From positions 1,488,001 to 1,552,000 of the forward strand of contig OZ006972.1 in NCBI GenBank assembly GCA_963931255.1: 64,000 nucleotides of DNA. The letters are read 5' to 3'. Position 1 is the first letter of the stretch. Each line of letters starts with the position of its first letter. The translations under genes and the position numbers were made by a program. The notes beneath the pieces are model-generated. The model ran no database searches. It saw only the letters and a program-made list of their open reading frames with translations, and had not been told where the DNA came from. The stretch comes from CALUVN01 sp944323595 (GTDB lineage: Bacteria > Cyanobacteriota > Vampirovibrionia > Gastranaerophilales > Gastranaerophilaceae). Shown here one piece after another: positions 47,370-55,934 of the stretch.

Positions 47370-48400
47370 TAGTTCACCACATACTTTCTATCTTTTTCGA
47401 TAATGTCCGCTGAATCCAATTTTGATGGTTTATTTGTGCTTGTTGATGCATTAATAACACCGAGTACGGTAGATGCAAGAGCTGCACCCATCAATACTTT
47501 TCCTCCGTGACGTTTCATAAATGATGAACCGTCTCCCTGATAGAATGATTTTGCACTTTCAACAAAACTTTTGCCGAATTGTACTGCTGATTGTGAGAAT
47601 GCTTCCGGTTTCCAGAATTTGAAACTCATTACGTTGAAGAATTTTTCCCAAGGCTTTTGGAATGCAAATGCCACACCGCATGCTGCCCACAGATATTGTG
47701 AAATATTAGTTGCAGTTGATGTTTTGACTACTATTTCTTTAATAAGAGGTTTAACTTCCTGGTCAGAGTCATTAAGATTTGTTCCAAGTCCTAATTTTTT
47801 GGCTATTTTATCATAACGGAAGTTGCGTTTTTCTCCCTTTGTTTCATCACCGTAGAGTAAATCCCATCTAGGAAATTCAACACTTTCAAATACTTTGTGA
47901 TATTCAATACTTGTGATGTCTGTATCATTGATATCTTCCGGCAATTCGTAGTTAACTTTTGCATACGGAAGCTGTGTATCGACACCTGTAAACCATTTTA
48001 CCGGTGTTGTTACAAATGGTTTAGAGATACTTTTCATCAAACCGTAAAATAAAACGCCGAGTGCCATTTTCCTTCCTAAACGGCTGGCATGTCTTACTGA
48101 ATCGGATGCATATTTGGTATTTACACTATTAAAAACTGCCATTAGCATGCCGCTTCCGATTAAGTACGGAACTGTCCCCATTGTAAGAAATTCATAAAAA
48201 TTGGCGTTTTTACTTCCCTTTAATCCCTTTGCTGTGTATACCGTAAAGGCATTTGTCAGTTTATCAAAGCCTATACGGGTTCTTGTCAAAATATTATTTT
48301 TCAACAGGGTATCTTTTGTGTATGCAAGTTTTTTCTCGTTTGCATTGTCGCCTGCAGAAAAATGGATAGTGTTATTTAAGCTATTTACTGCTGGTATCAT
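47369..48400 (-). CDS. Tagged membrane protein, first gene of the operon
   Basis: A 343-residue protein. The tag MIPAVNSLNNTIHFSAGDN has the [ILV]-x-F-x-[GSA] motif (Phe14). Hydrophobic segments at about 70-95 (TMGTVPYLIGSGMLMAVFN), 110-130, 240-260 (YLWAACGVAFAF) and 305-325 (GKVLMGAALASTVLGVINA) alternate with charged loops. The RWDLLYGDE motif and following helices match the start of the next gene product, so they are paralogues over this domain. No family is recognised. The operon continues with the paralogue and the GH13 protein, ending at the 42959 terminator. Confidence 0.68.
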   Translation of the reverse strand: MIPAVNSLNNTIHFSAGDNANEKKLAYTKDTLLKNNILTRTRIGFDKLTNAFTVYTAKGLKGSKNANFYEFLTMGTVPYLIGSGMLMAVFNSVNTKYASDSVRHASRLGRKMALGVLFYGLMKSISKPFVTTPVKWFTGVDTQLPYAKVNYELPEDINDTDITSIEYHKVFESVEFPRWDLLYGDETKGEKRNFRYDKIAKKLGLGTNLNDSDQEVKPLIKEIVVKTSTATNISQYLWAACGVAFAFQKPWEKFFNVMSFKFWKPEAFSQSAVQFGKSFVESAKSFYQGDGSSFMKRHGGKVLMGAALASTVLGVINASTSTNKPSKLDSADIIEKDRKYVVN

Positions 48401-48627
48401 TTCTACTCCACATACAAGTCTGTTATTTCAAAATCCGTAAAAGATTTTTTTTGCCAAATGTAATACAGAAGTTAACATTTTTTTACAAAATTTTTGAACC
48501 CCAAATGTCTGAAAACGATTAATTCTTAAACATATTACATTTGCGTAAAAATTATAATACAAAAATAAAAAAATTACATTAAAGTTTTTTTATTTTTTGC
48601 CGATAATTATTTAGAAAGAGAGTGTGC

Positions 48628-50175
48628 ATGTACGACAACATAAATGACACATACGATACGGCAATTATGGTTCTGAGTACTTTGAACGAAGAAACGGCAG
48701 AAAAATACCTGCTGGAACAATTGGCTTCCTGCGGGCATGAGTCGGCAAAATGGCATGCCTATCTTTCAAAAGTTTATCTAAGAACAGACCGCCCTGAGAT
48801 GGCTCTTCAAGAAGCATTAGAGTCTGTCAAAATACAGCCGGATTATGCTTACGGTCTTGCAAGAGCAGCTTATGCGTATGTGTTTCTTAATGATGCGAAA
48901 AATGCTCTTAAATACGGGCGTAAAGCTTTGAAATTTTGCGGGGATAACTACATCATTATAAGGATTTTGATTTCTCTTTTTAACTATTGCGGAAAATATA
49001 AGGAATGCGATAACCTCTTAAAAAAGCTTGAAAATTTGGAATGCGAAGCTGCTGATTTTTATTACACAAAAGCATGCGTTTATTATAATCTGGAAGAATA
49101 TGAAATGGGGCTTGAAAATATGCTGAAAGCCCGCGATTTGGGATATAGCAACCAATATGACATGAATTTGCAGCTTGCCGATTTGTATTTTATGCTCGGG
49201 GATTACAACAACGCCCTCAAGCATGCCCAGATTGCTTTGAAAATTTATGATGATGACTATGATGTTTATTATCAGCTCGCAAAAATTTATGTTGCAATGA
49301 ACAAAAACGGGAACCTGCTGAAAACTTTGAAAAAATGTGTTGCGCATGGATATCAGGATGAATTTATCTACGGCGGCATGGCACTTGCTGCTTATAATAT
49401 GAAAAAATATCATAAGGCACTGGAATACGTTAATCAGGCACTTATATTTAATAAAGATACGGCGGCAAATAATTTTATGAAATGTCAGATTTTGACTGAT
49501 ATGGATAAAACAGAAGCAGCGCTTGAGGCATGCAAGAAAGCTATTGAGGCAAATTCCAGCGTTAGTGAATTTTATACAAAATGCTCGTATCTTTACACAA
49601 ATCTCAAAGATTACAACAAGGCTCTAAAGTATGCCAATATAGCTATCGCGGTAAATCCTGATGATTCTTATGCATATTATTTAAAAGGCTTTGTTCTATC
49701 CCGTTTCGGGCAGTATACACCGGCGATTGAGGCTTTTCAGCGGGTTATAAAAATGGATCCGACTGATCCTGAGAATTTTGAAGATATTTGTGAATGTTAT
49801 GCTCTTGTTGAAAATTATAAAAAATTGCTTGAATACGCAAATACCGGTTTGATGCTGAATAAAGATAATCCGGTTTTGCTCTATTACAAGGCACAGGCGC
49901 TCACAATGCTCGGAGAACCTAAAAAGGCCGTTACTATTTTTAAAAAACTGCTTGATATTGACAGTGCAAATGCTTCCAATTTTGTTGCCGCAGCATACTG
50001 TTATTCACAACTGGGAATGTGGCATGAGTGTCTTGAATATTCTAATCAGGCAATAATGTTAGACCGTAAAAATGCTGAAGCTTTTTATCTCAAGGGTTGC
50101 GCATTTCAAAACCTCGACAGACCTGCCGAGGCTAAGAAAATGTTTGAAAAAGCTGATATATTGACTTCTGTTTAA
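48628..50175 (+). CDS. TPR-repeat protein
   Basis: A 515-residue protein built of about 13 tetratricopeptide repeats from end to end. Clear copies are PDYAYGLARAAYAYVFLNDAKNALKYGRKAL, YEMGLENMLKARDLGYS, PDDSYAYYLKGFVLSRFGQYTPAIEAFQRVIKMDP and NAEAFYLKGCAFQNLDRPAEAKKMFEKA, each with the W/L-G-Y-A-P pattern. No other domain, signal peptide or membrane segment is present, so it is a soluble scaffold. The ATG at 48628 is preferred over the GTG two codons upstream because of the purine stretch AAAGAGAG. The preceding 227 bases are very AT-rich and hold no gene I can see. Confidence 0.92.
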   Translation: MYDNINDTYDTAIMVLSTLNEETAEKYLLEQLASCGHESAKWHAYLSKVYLRTDRPEMALQEALESVKIQPDYAYGLARAAYAYVFLNDAKNALKYGRKALKFCGDNYIIIRILISLFNYCGKYKECDNLLKKLENLECEAADFYYTKACVYYNLEEYEMGLENMLKARDLGYSNQYDMNLQLADLYFMLGDYNNALKHAQIALKIYDDDYDVYYQLAKIYVAMNKNGNLLKTLKKCVAHGYQDEFIYGGMALAAYNMKKYHKALEYVNQALIFNKDTAANNFMKCQILTDMDKTEAALEACKKAIEANSSVSEFYTKCSYLYTNLKDYNKALKYANIAIAVNPDDSYAYYLKGFVLSRFGQYTPAIEAFQRVIKMDPTDPENFEDICECYALVENYKKLLEYANTGLMLNKDNPVLLYYKAQALTMLGEPKKAVTIFKKLLDIDSANASNFVAAAYCYSQLGMWHECLEYSNQAIMLDRKNAEAFYLKGCAFQNLDRPAEAKKMFEKADILTSV

Positions 50176-51011
50176 TTTAGATAGAAGAATACCGCTGTTA
50201 ATAAGCCTACAATTACGCAATAGTATCCGAATATTGCAAGTGAAAATTTTGCAAGGAACTTCATAAAATATTTTATACACAAATAACCTACAACTCCGGA
50301 TGCTACTGTTCCCCAGAAAATAGCTATCCAGTTATAAGTAAGAGCTTCATGAAGATCAATTTTGATGACAGGATACAGCATTGATGCGCCGAGGATTATC
50401 GGAATGCTTAGCAGGAATGAATATCTTGCCGCAGTCACTCTGTCTAATCCGGAAAATAATCCTGTTGCAATTGTCCATCCGGAACGTGACAAGCCGGGTA
50501 ACACCGCAAGTCCCTGTGCCAGTCCTATAAGGATTGCATTTTTTAATGTCATTTCATTATTTTTTTGATGGTGTTTTGAAAAATATTCCGCTGAAAATAA
50601 CAGAATACCTGTTACTACGAGTAATACTCCGACTATTTCCGGTGTAAAGACGAGTTTTTCTGCAAATTCCTGCATCGGAAGTGCCAGTATTATTGTTATT
50701 ATTGTACCTATGATTATGTAAAGCCCGAGTTTGGCGTCTCTTGCTGAAAAGTCTTTTGTTTTTACGGCTTCCCATAGTGCTTTCAATATTGCAAGAATGT
50801 CTTTTCTAAAGAAAATTAGTACAGCTATCAATGTGCCGAAATGCAGCATTATATCGCAGAACACTTCTTCATTTGAGTGCTGGACTATTTCTATGCCTTT
50901 AAAAACTTTGTAAAAATTAGATGTGAATACAAGATGTGCAGAACTTGAAATTGGTAAAAATTCGCTCAAGCCCTGTACTATACCCATCAATACCGCTTGT
51001 AATAAATTCAT
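50172..51011 (-). CDS. uppP: Undecaprenyl-diphosphatase
   Basis: UppP (BacA) recycles undecaprenyl diphosphate to the monophosphate carrier used by peptidoglycan and polysaccharide synthesis, at the outer face of the inner membrane. The two catalytic motifs are present: GIVQGLSEFLPISSSAHL (about 10-27) and the inverted repeat VLPGLSRSGWTIATGL (about 168-183), with the conserved Glu, Ser and Arg. Eight helices and 279 residues are typical. It heads the tail side of a leftward run kdsD-kdsC-queD-uppP and shares a TTAA double stop with the TPR gene. Confidence 0.97.
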   Translation of the reverse strand: MNLLQAVLMGIVQGLSEFLPISSSAHLVFTSNFYKVFKGIEIVQHSNEEVFCDIMLHFGTLIAVLIFFRKDILAILKALWEAVKTKDFSARDAKLGLYIIIGTIITIILALPMQEFAEKLVFTPEIVGVLLVVTGILLFSAEYFSKHHQKNNEMTLKNAILIGLAQGLAVLPGLSRSGWTIATGLFSGLDRVTAARYSFLLSIPIILGASMLYPVIKIDLHEALTYNWIAIFWGTVASGVVGYLCIKYFMKFLAKFSLAIFGYYCVIVGLLTAVFFYLN

Positions 51012-51022
51012 TGTTTCCCTCT

Positions 51023-51385
51023 TTACTCTTCTTCATAGTAGCTGCAGCAGGAAGTTTGTGTTTCCCAAACCGTAATTTTGCTCAGCTGGACGATTTTTTC
51101 TTTTAATTTGTGGTAAATGAATGCTGAAATCATTTCGCTTGAAGGACTTTCTCCTTTGAATTCTGGCAAATCATTTATGTCTTTATGGTCAAGCAAATCA
51201 AGAACTGCATTAAGTTCTCTTTTCAATACTTTATAATCAATCAGGATATTGCTCTTATCAAGAGTTTCACCTTTTACATAAGCTTCGACCATCCAGTTAT
51301 GACCGTGTTGGTTTTCGCATTCACCCTCGTAATTCAAAAGGTGGTGCGCTGCTGCAAAAAATGCCTGTGTTTTTATCTCATACAT
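51023..51385 (-). CDS. queD: 6-carboxytetrahydropterin synthase (QueD/6-PTPS family)
   Basis: QueD converts dihydroneopterin triphosphate to 6-carboxytetrahydropterin, the first committed step to 7-deazaguanine (queuosine). Zinc ligands are His14 or 15, His27 and His29 (CENQHGHNW), with catalytic Cys23. LIDYKVLKRELNAVLDLLDHKDIND and the closing Glu of TVWET are conserved. At 120 residues it is the normal bacterial size. GGGAGAGAG precedes the ATG. Other que genes are not adjacent. It lies 11 bases from uppP and is probably in one transcript with it. Confidence 0.95.
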   Translation of the reverse strand: MYEIKTQAFFAAAHHLLNYEGECENQHGHNWMVEAYVKGETLDKSNILIDYKVLKRELNAVLDLLDHKDINDLPEFKGESPSSEMISAFIYHKLKEKIVQLSKITVWETQTSCCSYYEEE

Positions 51386-51403
51386 AAGTAATCTCTCTCC
51401 CTT

Positions 51404-51940
51404 TTATCTGTTTTTGCCTTCGCAAATTATGTATTCTTTTTTTATGCCCTGTGCGTCCAGTACAAAATCACACAACTCTCTAACTGCACCTTTGCCGCCG
51501 TTTTTGGTAGAGATAAAGTTACAAAGTTCTTTTACCTCATCTACGGCATCTGCTGGACAGCAGGCTAGTCCGACTTTTTCCAGTACGCATACATCTGGCA
51601 GGTCATCTCCCATATATGAAATTTCTTCATAGGAAAGGTTATATTTTTCTTTCAGGGCATCAAGTGCAGGTAGTTTAAATTTTTGTCCCTGACATAATTC
51701 TGTGATGTTAAGGTTTTCTGCGCGATGTTTTACTGTTCCGTTGTTTCTGGCAGTGATAATTGCGGTTACAAAACCTGATTTTGCCATTCTAACCAGACCG
51801 TGTCCGTCTTTTGCATTGAAAGTTTTGTATTCAACTCCGTTTTCGTCATAAGTGATGCTGCCGTCTGTCATTACACCGTCAACATCAAATGCCATGAGCT
51901 TAATTTTTTTTGCTTTTTCAATTAACTCTTCTCTATCCAT
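51404..51940 (-). CDS. kdsC: 3-deoxy-D-manno-octulosonate 8-phosphate phosphatase
   Basis: KdsC is a HAD phosphatase that frees Kdo from Kdo-8-phosphate for the lipopolysaccharide core. The nucleophile motif is FDVDGVMTDG (Asp at about 19 and 21), followed by SITYDENGVEYKTFNAKDGHGL, the tetramer beta hairpin of the family. Motif 2 is IITARN, motif 3 GQKFKLPAL with Lys, and motif 4 SYMGDDLPD. Length (178) is standard. It overlaps kdsD by one base, so the two consecutive-pathway genes are coupled. Presence implies a Kdo-containing outer membrane. Confidence 0.97.
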   Translation of the reverse strand: MDREELIEKAKKIKLMAFDVDGVMTDGSITYDENGVEYKTFNAKDGHGLVRMAKSGFVTAIITARNNGTVKHRAENLNITELCQGQKFKLPALDALKEKYNLSYEEISYMGDDLPDVCVLEKVGLACCPADAVDEVKELCNFISTKNGGKGAVRELCDFVLDAQGIKKEYIICEGKNR

Positions 51941-52914
51941 TATGCTATACCTGCTTTCAATAAATCATGAATGTGTATTACGCCTATAGGTTTGTTGTTA
52001 TCAATAACTGCGAGAGCTGTTATTGAATATTTTTCCATTAAGTGAAGTGCACTTGCGCCGTAATCGTCTGCCGAAATTACTTTTGGATTTATTGTCATTA
52101 CATCTTTAACTTTCAAATTTTGAACGTTAGGATGTTTAATTAGTGTTCTTCTGATATCACCGTCAGTGAGTATACCTGTTAAGTCGCCGTTGTAATTAAC
52201 AAGCATTGCCATACCGAGTTTGTATTTTGAAATTATTTCAATAACATCGGTAAAGTCTTCGTTTTCATTCACCACCGGCAATTTGTCGCCGGTAATCATT
52301 AAATCTTTTACGCGGAAAGTAAAGCCTTTCCCCAGAGCCCCTGACGGATGGAAAATAAGAAAATCTTCTTTTGTAAATCCCCGTTTTTCCAGAAGACAAA
52401 CGGCTAGAGCATCTCCCATTGCAAGTGTTACGGTTGTACTTGCAGTCGGTGCTTTATTAAGCGGGCAGGCTTCTTTTTCAACTGAAATATCTATTACCAC
52501 ATCGCTGGCTTTTGCAAGTGTTGAATTGAGGTTTCCGGTCATTCCTATCATTTGGACTCCAAAGCGCTTGATTAACGGCAGCAGGTTTAAAAGTTCCTGT
52601 GTTTTTCCGCTGTTTGAGATTGCTATTACTACATCATCCCTTGTGATAATTCCTGAATCTCCGTGAGTGCTTTCTGCCGGATGAAGAAAATATGACGGAG
52701 TTCCTGTTGATGTCAGAGTGGCTGCGATTTTTTTGCCTATAAGCCCTGATTTACCCATCCCTGTCACAATGACTCTTCCTTTACATTTGTAAAGGATTTC
52801 TACTGCTCTGTCAAAGTCTTCCCCTACGGTATCTACAAGTTTTAAAATTGAATTTGCTTCAATTTTTAAAACATCTTTTGCCAGATCAATGATACTTTTT
52901 GTGTCCATAATCAT
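51940..52914 (-). CDS. kdsD: D-arabinose 5-phosphate isomerase
   Basis: KdsD converts ribulose 5-phosphate to arabinose 5-phosphate, the precursor of Kdo. A SIS domain occupies about 30-180 with GRVIVTGMGKSGLIGKKIAATLTSTGTPSYFLHPAESTHGDSGII and AISNSGKTQELLNLLPLIK. Two CBS domains follow (about 205-320, e.g. LTGILTDGDIRRTLI and KPIGVIHIHDLL). The 324-residue length matches. The ATG at 52914 has GGGAG 7 bases upstream. It is the first gene of the leftward operon with kdsC, queD and uppP. Confidence 0.97.
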   Translation of the reverse strand: MIMDTKSIIDLAKDVLKIEANSILKLVDTVGEDFDRAVEILYKCKGRVIVTGMGKSGLIGKKIAATLTSTGTPSYFLHPAESTHGDSGIITRDDVVIAISNSGKTQELLNLLPLIKRFGVQMIGMTGNLNSTLAKASDVVIDISVEKEACPLNKAPTASTTVTLAMGDALAVCLLEKRGFTKEDFLIFHPSGALGKGFTFRVKDLMITGDKLPVVNENEDFTDVIEIISKYKLGMAMLVNYNGDLTGILTDGDIRRTLIKHPNVQNLKVKDVMTINPKVISADDYGASALHLMEKYSITALAVIDNNKPIGVIHIHDLLKAGIA

Positions 52915-53019
52915 ATATTAACTCCCGCTTTTCTTTTAATTATACAATAAATATCCTTTAAAAGTACGATATGTTTCAAAAAAATTAAATTTTTTACAGA
53001 TTTTTTCGTTGCTTTTTGT

Positions 53020-53304
53020 ATGAATAAAAAGTCTTTGAAGTCAAATTATATAGAATTTAAAGTCGGCAGGTTCGGAGAAATTTCTTCAGGTAAGGTTAAA
53101 AAGTATTTGAAAGAGATTAACTCTCCCGATATAACGGTTGACCTTTCGTCTATGAACGTTATTGATGCGGCAAAAGTTATGGTACTGGCATCGGTGTATC
53201 ATTCCGGAAAATATCCTGACGGCAAGATTAGATGCAAACTTTCCTGTGATTGCGGATATGATTTTATTCATCCTTTTATTACGAAAAATTTAGAATTTGT
53301 ATAA
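53020..53304 (+). CDS. Small protein with STAS-like pattern, unknown
   Basis: A 94-residue protein. The middle SPDITVDLSSMNVIDAAKVMVLASVYHSGKYPDG has the strand-Asp-helix order of STAS domains, which bind partner regulators, but the phospho-acceptor Ser region is not clear. Three Cys occur close together near the end. No ribosome site is seen before the ATG. It is transcribed away from kdsD, 105 bases from its start. The next gene, SprA-like, is on the same strand 66 bases downstream but has its own strong site. Confidence 0.5.
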   Translation: MNKKSLKSNYIEFKVGRFGEISSGKVKKYLKEINSPDITVDLSSMNVIDAAKVMVLASVYHSGKYPDGKIRCKLSCDCGYDFIHPFITKNLEFV

Positions 53305-53370
53305 AACACTTGAATCTTTTAAAAATATGTGCTACAATTATAGTAGGTAAAAGAGTAAGGAGTGTAAATT

Positions 53371-53790
53371 ATGGTAAGCGGTGTTAGTGCAATAAGTTTT
53401 GCTTCCAATCCTGTTATGAGAGCACAGGCTGTTCAAAGTTACCAAGAGCAGCGTAATGAAGCACGGCAGGCGCTGATTGATAAGAATTACCATGATATTT
53501 TTGTGCATGAGAGTGCACATAAAGCTGCCGGCGGACCTTTAGCCGGAGCTATTGTTATAGAAACCAATGAAGACGGGATTCCTGTAGGCGGACATGTTGC
53601 AATTATGATGCCTGTATTAAATCCTGAAAACCCTCAAAAAACTATTGATGATGCAAATACTGTTGTCAGAGCCGCAATGGCACCGGCAGATCCGTCAGGT
53701 CAGGATTTCAGGGTAGCAGCTCAGGCAAGAAATATACGTGCCGAGGCCGAGGGGATTAAACAAAAAAAGAAGTTGAATTATCTCGCTTAA
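53371..53790 (+). CDS. Short SprA-related (putative metalloprotease catalytic) protein
   Basis: A 139-residue protein corresponding to the core of the SprA-related family. It has HESAHKAAGGPLAGAIV (HExxH-type zinc motif), IPVGGHVAIMMPVLNPENPQKTIDDANTVVRAAMAPADPSGQDFRVAAQA and the Ala-rich end. Family members are usually longer (over 200 residues) with a coiled N terminus; this is a minimal form. Residues 1-14 (MVSGVSAISFASNP) carry the same x-F-x motif as the tagged proteins of the AAA+ operon. AAGGAG lies before the ATG. Family function is unproven; the motif suggests peptidase activity. Confidence 0.82.
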   Translation: MVSGVSAISFASNPVMRAQAVQSYQEQRNEARQALIDKNYHDIFVHESAHKAAGGPLAGAIVIETNEDGIPVGGHVAIMMPVLNPENPQKTIDDANTVVRAAMAPADPSGQDFRVAAQARNIRAEAEGIKQKKKLNYLA

Positions 53791-53802
53791 ATTCATTTTG
53801 AA

Positions 53803-54705
53803 TTATTTTGAGCTGATGGCTTTTCCGAAAAGCAGTCTGAATCCTGAAAAGTTTTTTTGCATGGTGTTGGAAAGTCCATAGGTGATTTTTCTGACATCGC
53901 AGGTTATACCGCTGACATTCTGTACGGAGGTATTTATTCCGTTCATTGTACTGTTGAGGGATTGCGTGGAGTCATTAATATTTTTTGTTATATTTTCAAG
54001 ATTTCTGGTTGTGCGTTCAAGATGATTGCTTGTTAGGCTCAGGCGGTTCGATATATTTTTAAGCTGTTTTTCTGTCATTGCATCGTCTACTTTGTAAGTA
54101 AGGCGGTTGATATTTTTAGACATTTGAGCAAGGTTAGAGGTTGTTGTTTCCAGATTTTTCTGATTTTGGGCTACTGTTTCCTGAAGAATTTCGAAAAGTC
54201 CGGTGAGCGCATCACTGGTTTCTTTTACACTGTCCAGAACATCTGAGAGTTTATCTCCGACTTCATCAAGAGCACCGGAATCTGCCTGCTGCTGCAGAAT
54301 ATCTTTAAAATCAATTGATGTTTTGCCCTCAATTATATCTCCGCTGCGCAGTTTTCTTATTGCTGGGCTTGTCGGATATTCAATTTCTATGTAGTCAAAT
54401 TCTTTGTCACGTTTTTTGACTCTGGCGACTATATTCGCAGGCAAAACAAGATCAGCAGGATACAGGACTAATTTTATTCTTGTTGCGGTATAGTTTTTAT
54501 TGGGTTTAATACTGACTGATTTACCGACTTTAAATCCTTTATAGTAGACAGGCATGTTTCGTGAAAACGGTGCCAGTTCCGTGAATTCCGCCGTGATACG
54601 CTTGTGGGTCATATTATTTAATCCCCACAGAGTCAGTGCGAAAATAAATAATATTGAGATATGGATTTTATAATTTACAAAAAAGTTTATAAATTTCTTT
54701 AGCAT
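53803..54705 (-). CDS. MCE/MlaD-domain protein with long coiled tail
   Basis: A 300-residue protein anchored by one N-terminal helix (ISILFIFALTLWGL). The MCE domain (about 35-120) reads ELAPFSRNMPVYYKGFKVGKSVSIKP and ANIVARVKKRDKEFDYIEIEYP. The region from about 140 is a long amphipathic helix and Asn/Thr-rich coil typical of MlaD/PqiB-like lipid shuttle proteins. It would carry lipids between inner and outer membranes. Start at 54705 is chosen because the TM helix then begins normally; the frame is open for 31 codons more. The permease and ATPase partners are not in the window. Confidence 0.88.
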   Translation of the reverse strand: MLKKFINFFVNYKIHISILFIFALTLWGLNNMTHKRITAEFTELAPFSRNMPVYYKGFKVGKSVSIKPNKNYTATRIKLVLYPADLVLPANIVARVKKRDKEFDYIEIEYPTSPAIRKLRSGDIIEGKTSIDFKDILQQQADSGALDEVGDKLSDVLDSVKETSDALTGLFEILQETVAQNQKNLETTTSNLAQMSKNINRLTYKVDDAMTEKQLKNISNRLSLTSNHLERTTRNLENITKNINDSTQSLNSTMNGINTSVQNVSGITCDVRKITYGLSNTMQKNFSGFRLLFGKAISSK

Positions 54706-54777
54706 AGCAATGATAGTATAATCAGCTTTAAAATATGAATAAATTACCTGATAGAGGTATTTGAGGGGATTATGAAT

Positions 54778-54841
54778 AATATTATTTGAGGGCTGCATTT
54801 TTTAATGCTTTACACACTACAGTCCCCAAATAATATTTTTT
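54778..54841 (-). terminator. Imperfect long hairpin after the esterase gene
   Basis: Arms 54778-54795 and 54820-54837 pair at 17 of 18 positions including one G-U, with a 24-base loop. It lies about 20 bases after the esterase stop on the minus strand. The T tract is better on the + strand, so its direction is uncertain. Confidence 0.4.
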
Positions 54842-54860
54842 AGAATTATAGAGTTCTTCG

Positions 54861-55835
54861 TCAGTTGTGCAATACTTTTTTCAACGTTTTGCAGGTAAGG
54901 TAAAAAGCTGCTTTAACCGGCGGAGTTTGTGATAATCCGTTCAGCATCATGCAATCATGAATTGTTCCGTTTATTCTGACATTCATAACGCTTACTCCGG
55001 CTTCTGTTAATTTTCTTCCGTATTCTTCTCCCTCATCACGCAGTACGTCGTTTTCGTTTGTAATAATCAAAGCGGGCGGTAGTCCTCTTAAATCATCAAT
55101 TTCTGCATAAACAGGCGAGACGTAGATATCCTCTTCCTGTTTTTTATCATTCAGATAGGCTTTCCAAAAATATTCCATTGATTTTTTTGTTAACCATGGT
55201 CCGTTTTCAAATTCTTTGTATGAATCGGATTTCATCTTTGCATCTGTTACAGGATACAAAAGTAACTGGAATTTTATATCCGGTCCGTTTTCATTTTTGG
55301 ATTTTAATGTAATTGCTGCTGCCATATTCCCGCCTGCGCTGTCACCTGCGATTGCAATTTGAGAGTTATCAATATTGAATTCGGTTGGATTGTTATATAT
55401 ATATTTAAGAACTGAATAAATCTGGTTTATTGCTTCAGGGTATACTGCTTCCGGAGAGTGGGTATATTCCGGAAAAATTACGGCGGATTTAGTATGCCGT
55501 GCCAGTCTTTTAATAAGATTAAGATGTGTGTATCTGTCACCCATAACCCAACCCCCTCCGTGGATATATATTATGGCAGGAAGTTTTTCATTTTCATATC
55601 CTGCGGGTCTAACTATCCTGAGCGGAATTGTTTCTGAATTTGCTGTTGATATTTCAGTGTCTTCAACAACAGCCTCCTGCTCGTAGTCGTATATGTGCTG
55701 AATTTCTCTAAGAAAATTTCTTGCTTCGTCTGCTGTCATTTCAGGTATAGAGGGGGTGTCAAGAGCACTTACTTCTTCAAGAAATTTTTTTGTTGTCAAA
55801 TCTATGTCCGGATTTTTTGAATTCGGGGTTCTCAT
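54861..55835 (-). CDS. Alpha/beta-hydrolase esterase, hormone-sensitive-lipase type
   Basis: A 324-residue cytoplasmic esterase. The oxyanion-hole motif IYIHGGGWVMGD (about 88-99), the nucleophile elbow IAGDSAGGNMA (Ser about 165), the acid in ITNENDVLRDEG and His in NGTIHDCMM are all present, as in HSL/Aes family lipases. No signal peptide. The substrate is probably a short-chain ester, not determined. AAGGAG precedes the ATG on the minus strand. Its promoter faces that of the C-GCAxxG-C-C gene about 100 bases away. Confidence 0.93.
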   Translation of the reverse strand: MRTPNSKNPDIDLTTKKFLEEVSALDTPSIPEMTADEARNFLREIQHIYDYEQEAVVEDTEISTANSETIPLRIVRPAGYENEKLPAIIYIHGGGWVMGDRYTHLNLIKRLARHTKSAVIFPEYTHSPEAVYPEAINQIYSVLKYIYNNPTEFNIDNSQIAIAGDSAGGNMAAAITLKSKNENGPDIKFQLLLYPVTDAKMKSDSYKEFENGPWLTKKSMEYFWKAYLNDKKQEEDIYVSPVYAEIDDLRGLPPALIITNENDVLRDEGEEYGRKLTEAGVSVMNVRINGTIHDCMMLNGLSQTPPVKAAFYLTCKTLKKVLHN

Positions 55836-55920
55836 TTTTGTTTCTCCTTATTTATATTTCAGTCATAGAATATTCAGAATATGGAAAACATTCATTAGTA
55901 AAAGTAAGGAGTTTTTCGGG

Positions 55921-55926
55921 TATAAT
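55921..55926 (+). promoter_or_regulatory. TATAAT box of a leaderless gene
   Basis: A perfect TATAAT ends 8 bases before the ATG at 55935. A -35 box is not clear. Initiation would fall within about two bases of the ATG, and no ribosome site fits between. Confidence 0.5.
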
Positions 55927-55934
55927 ATAAACAT

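Noticed and set aside
51386..51403. A queuosine-type riboswitch before queD
   Set aside because: Only 18 bases separate kdsC and queD; no aptamer can fit.
54778..54841. Certain terminator for the esterase gene
   Set aside because: The T tract is on the other strand and the loop is long; kept only as a weak feature.
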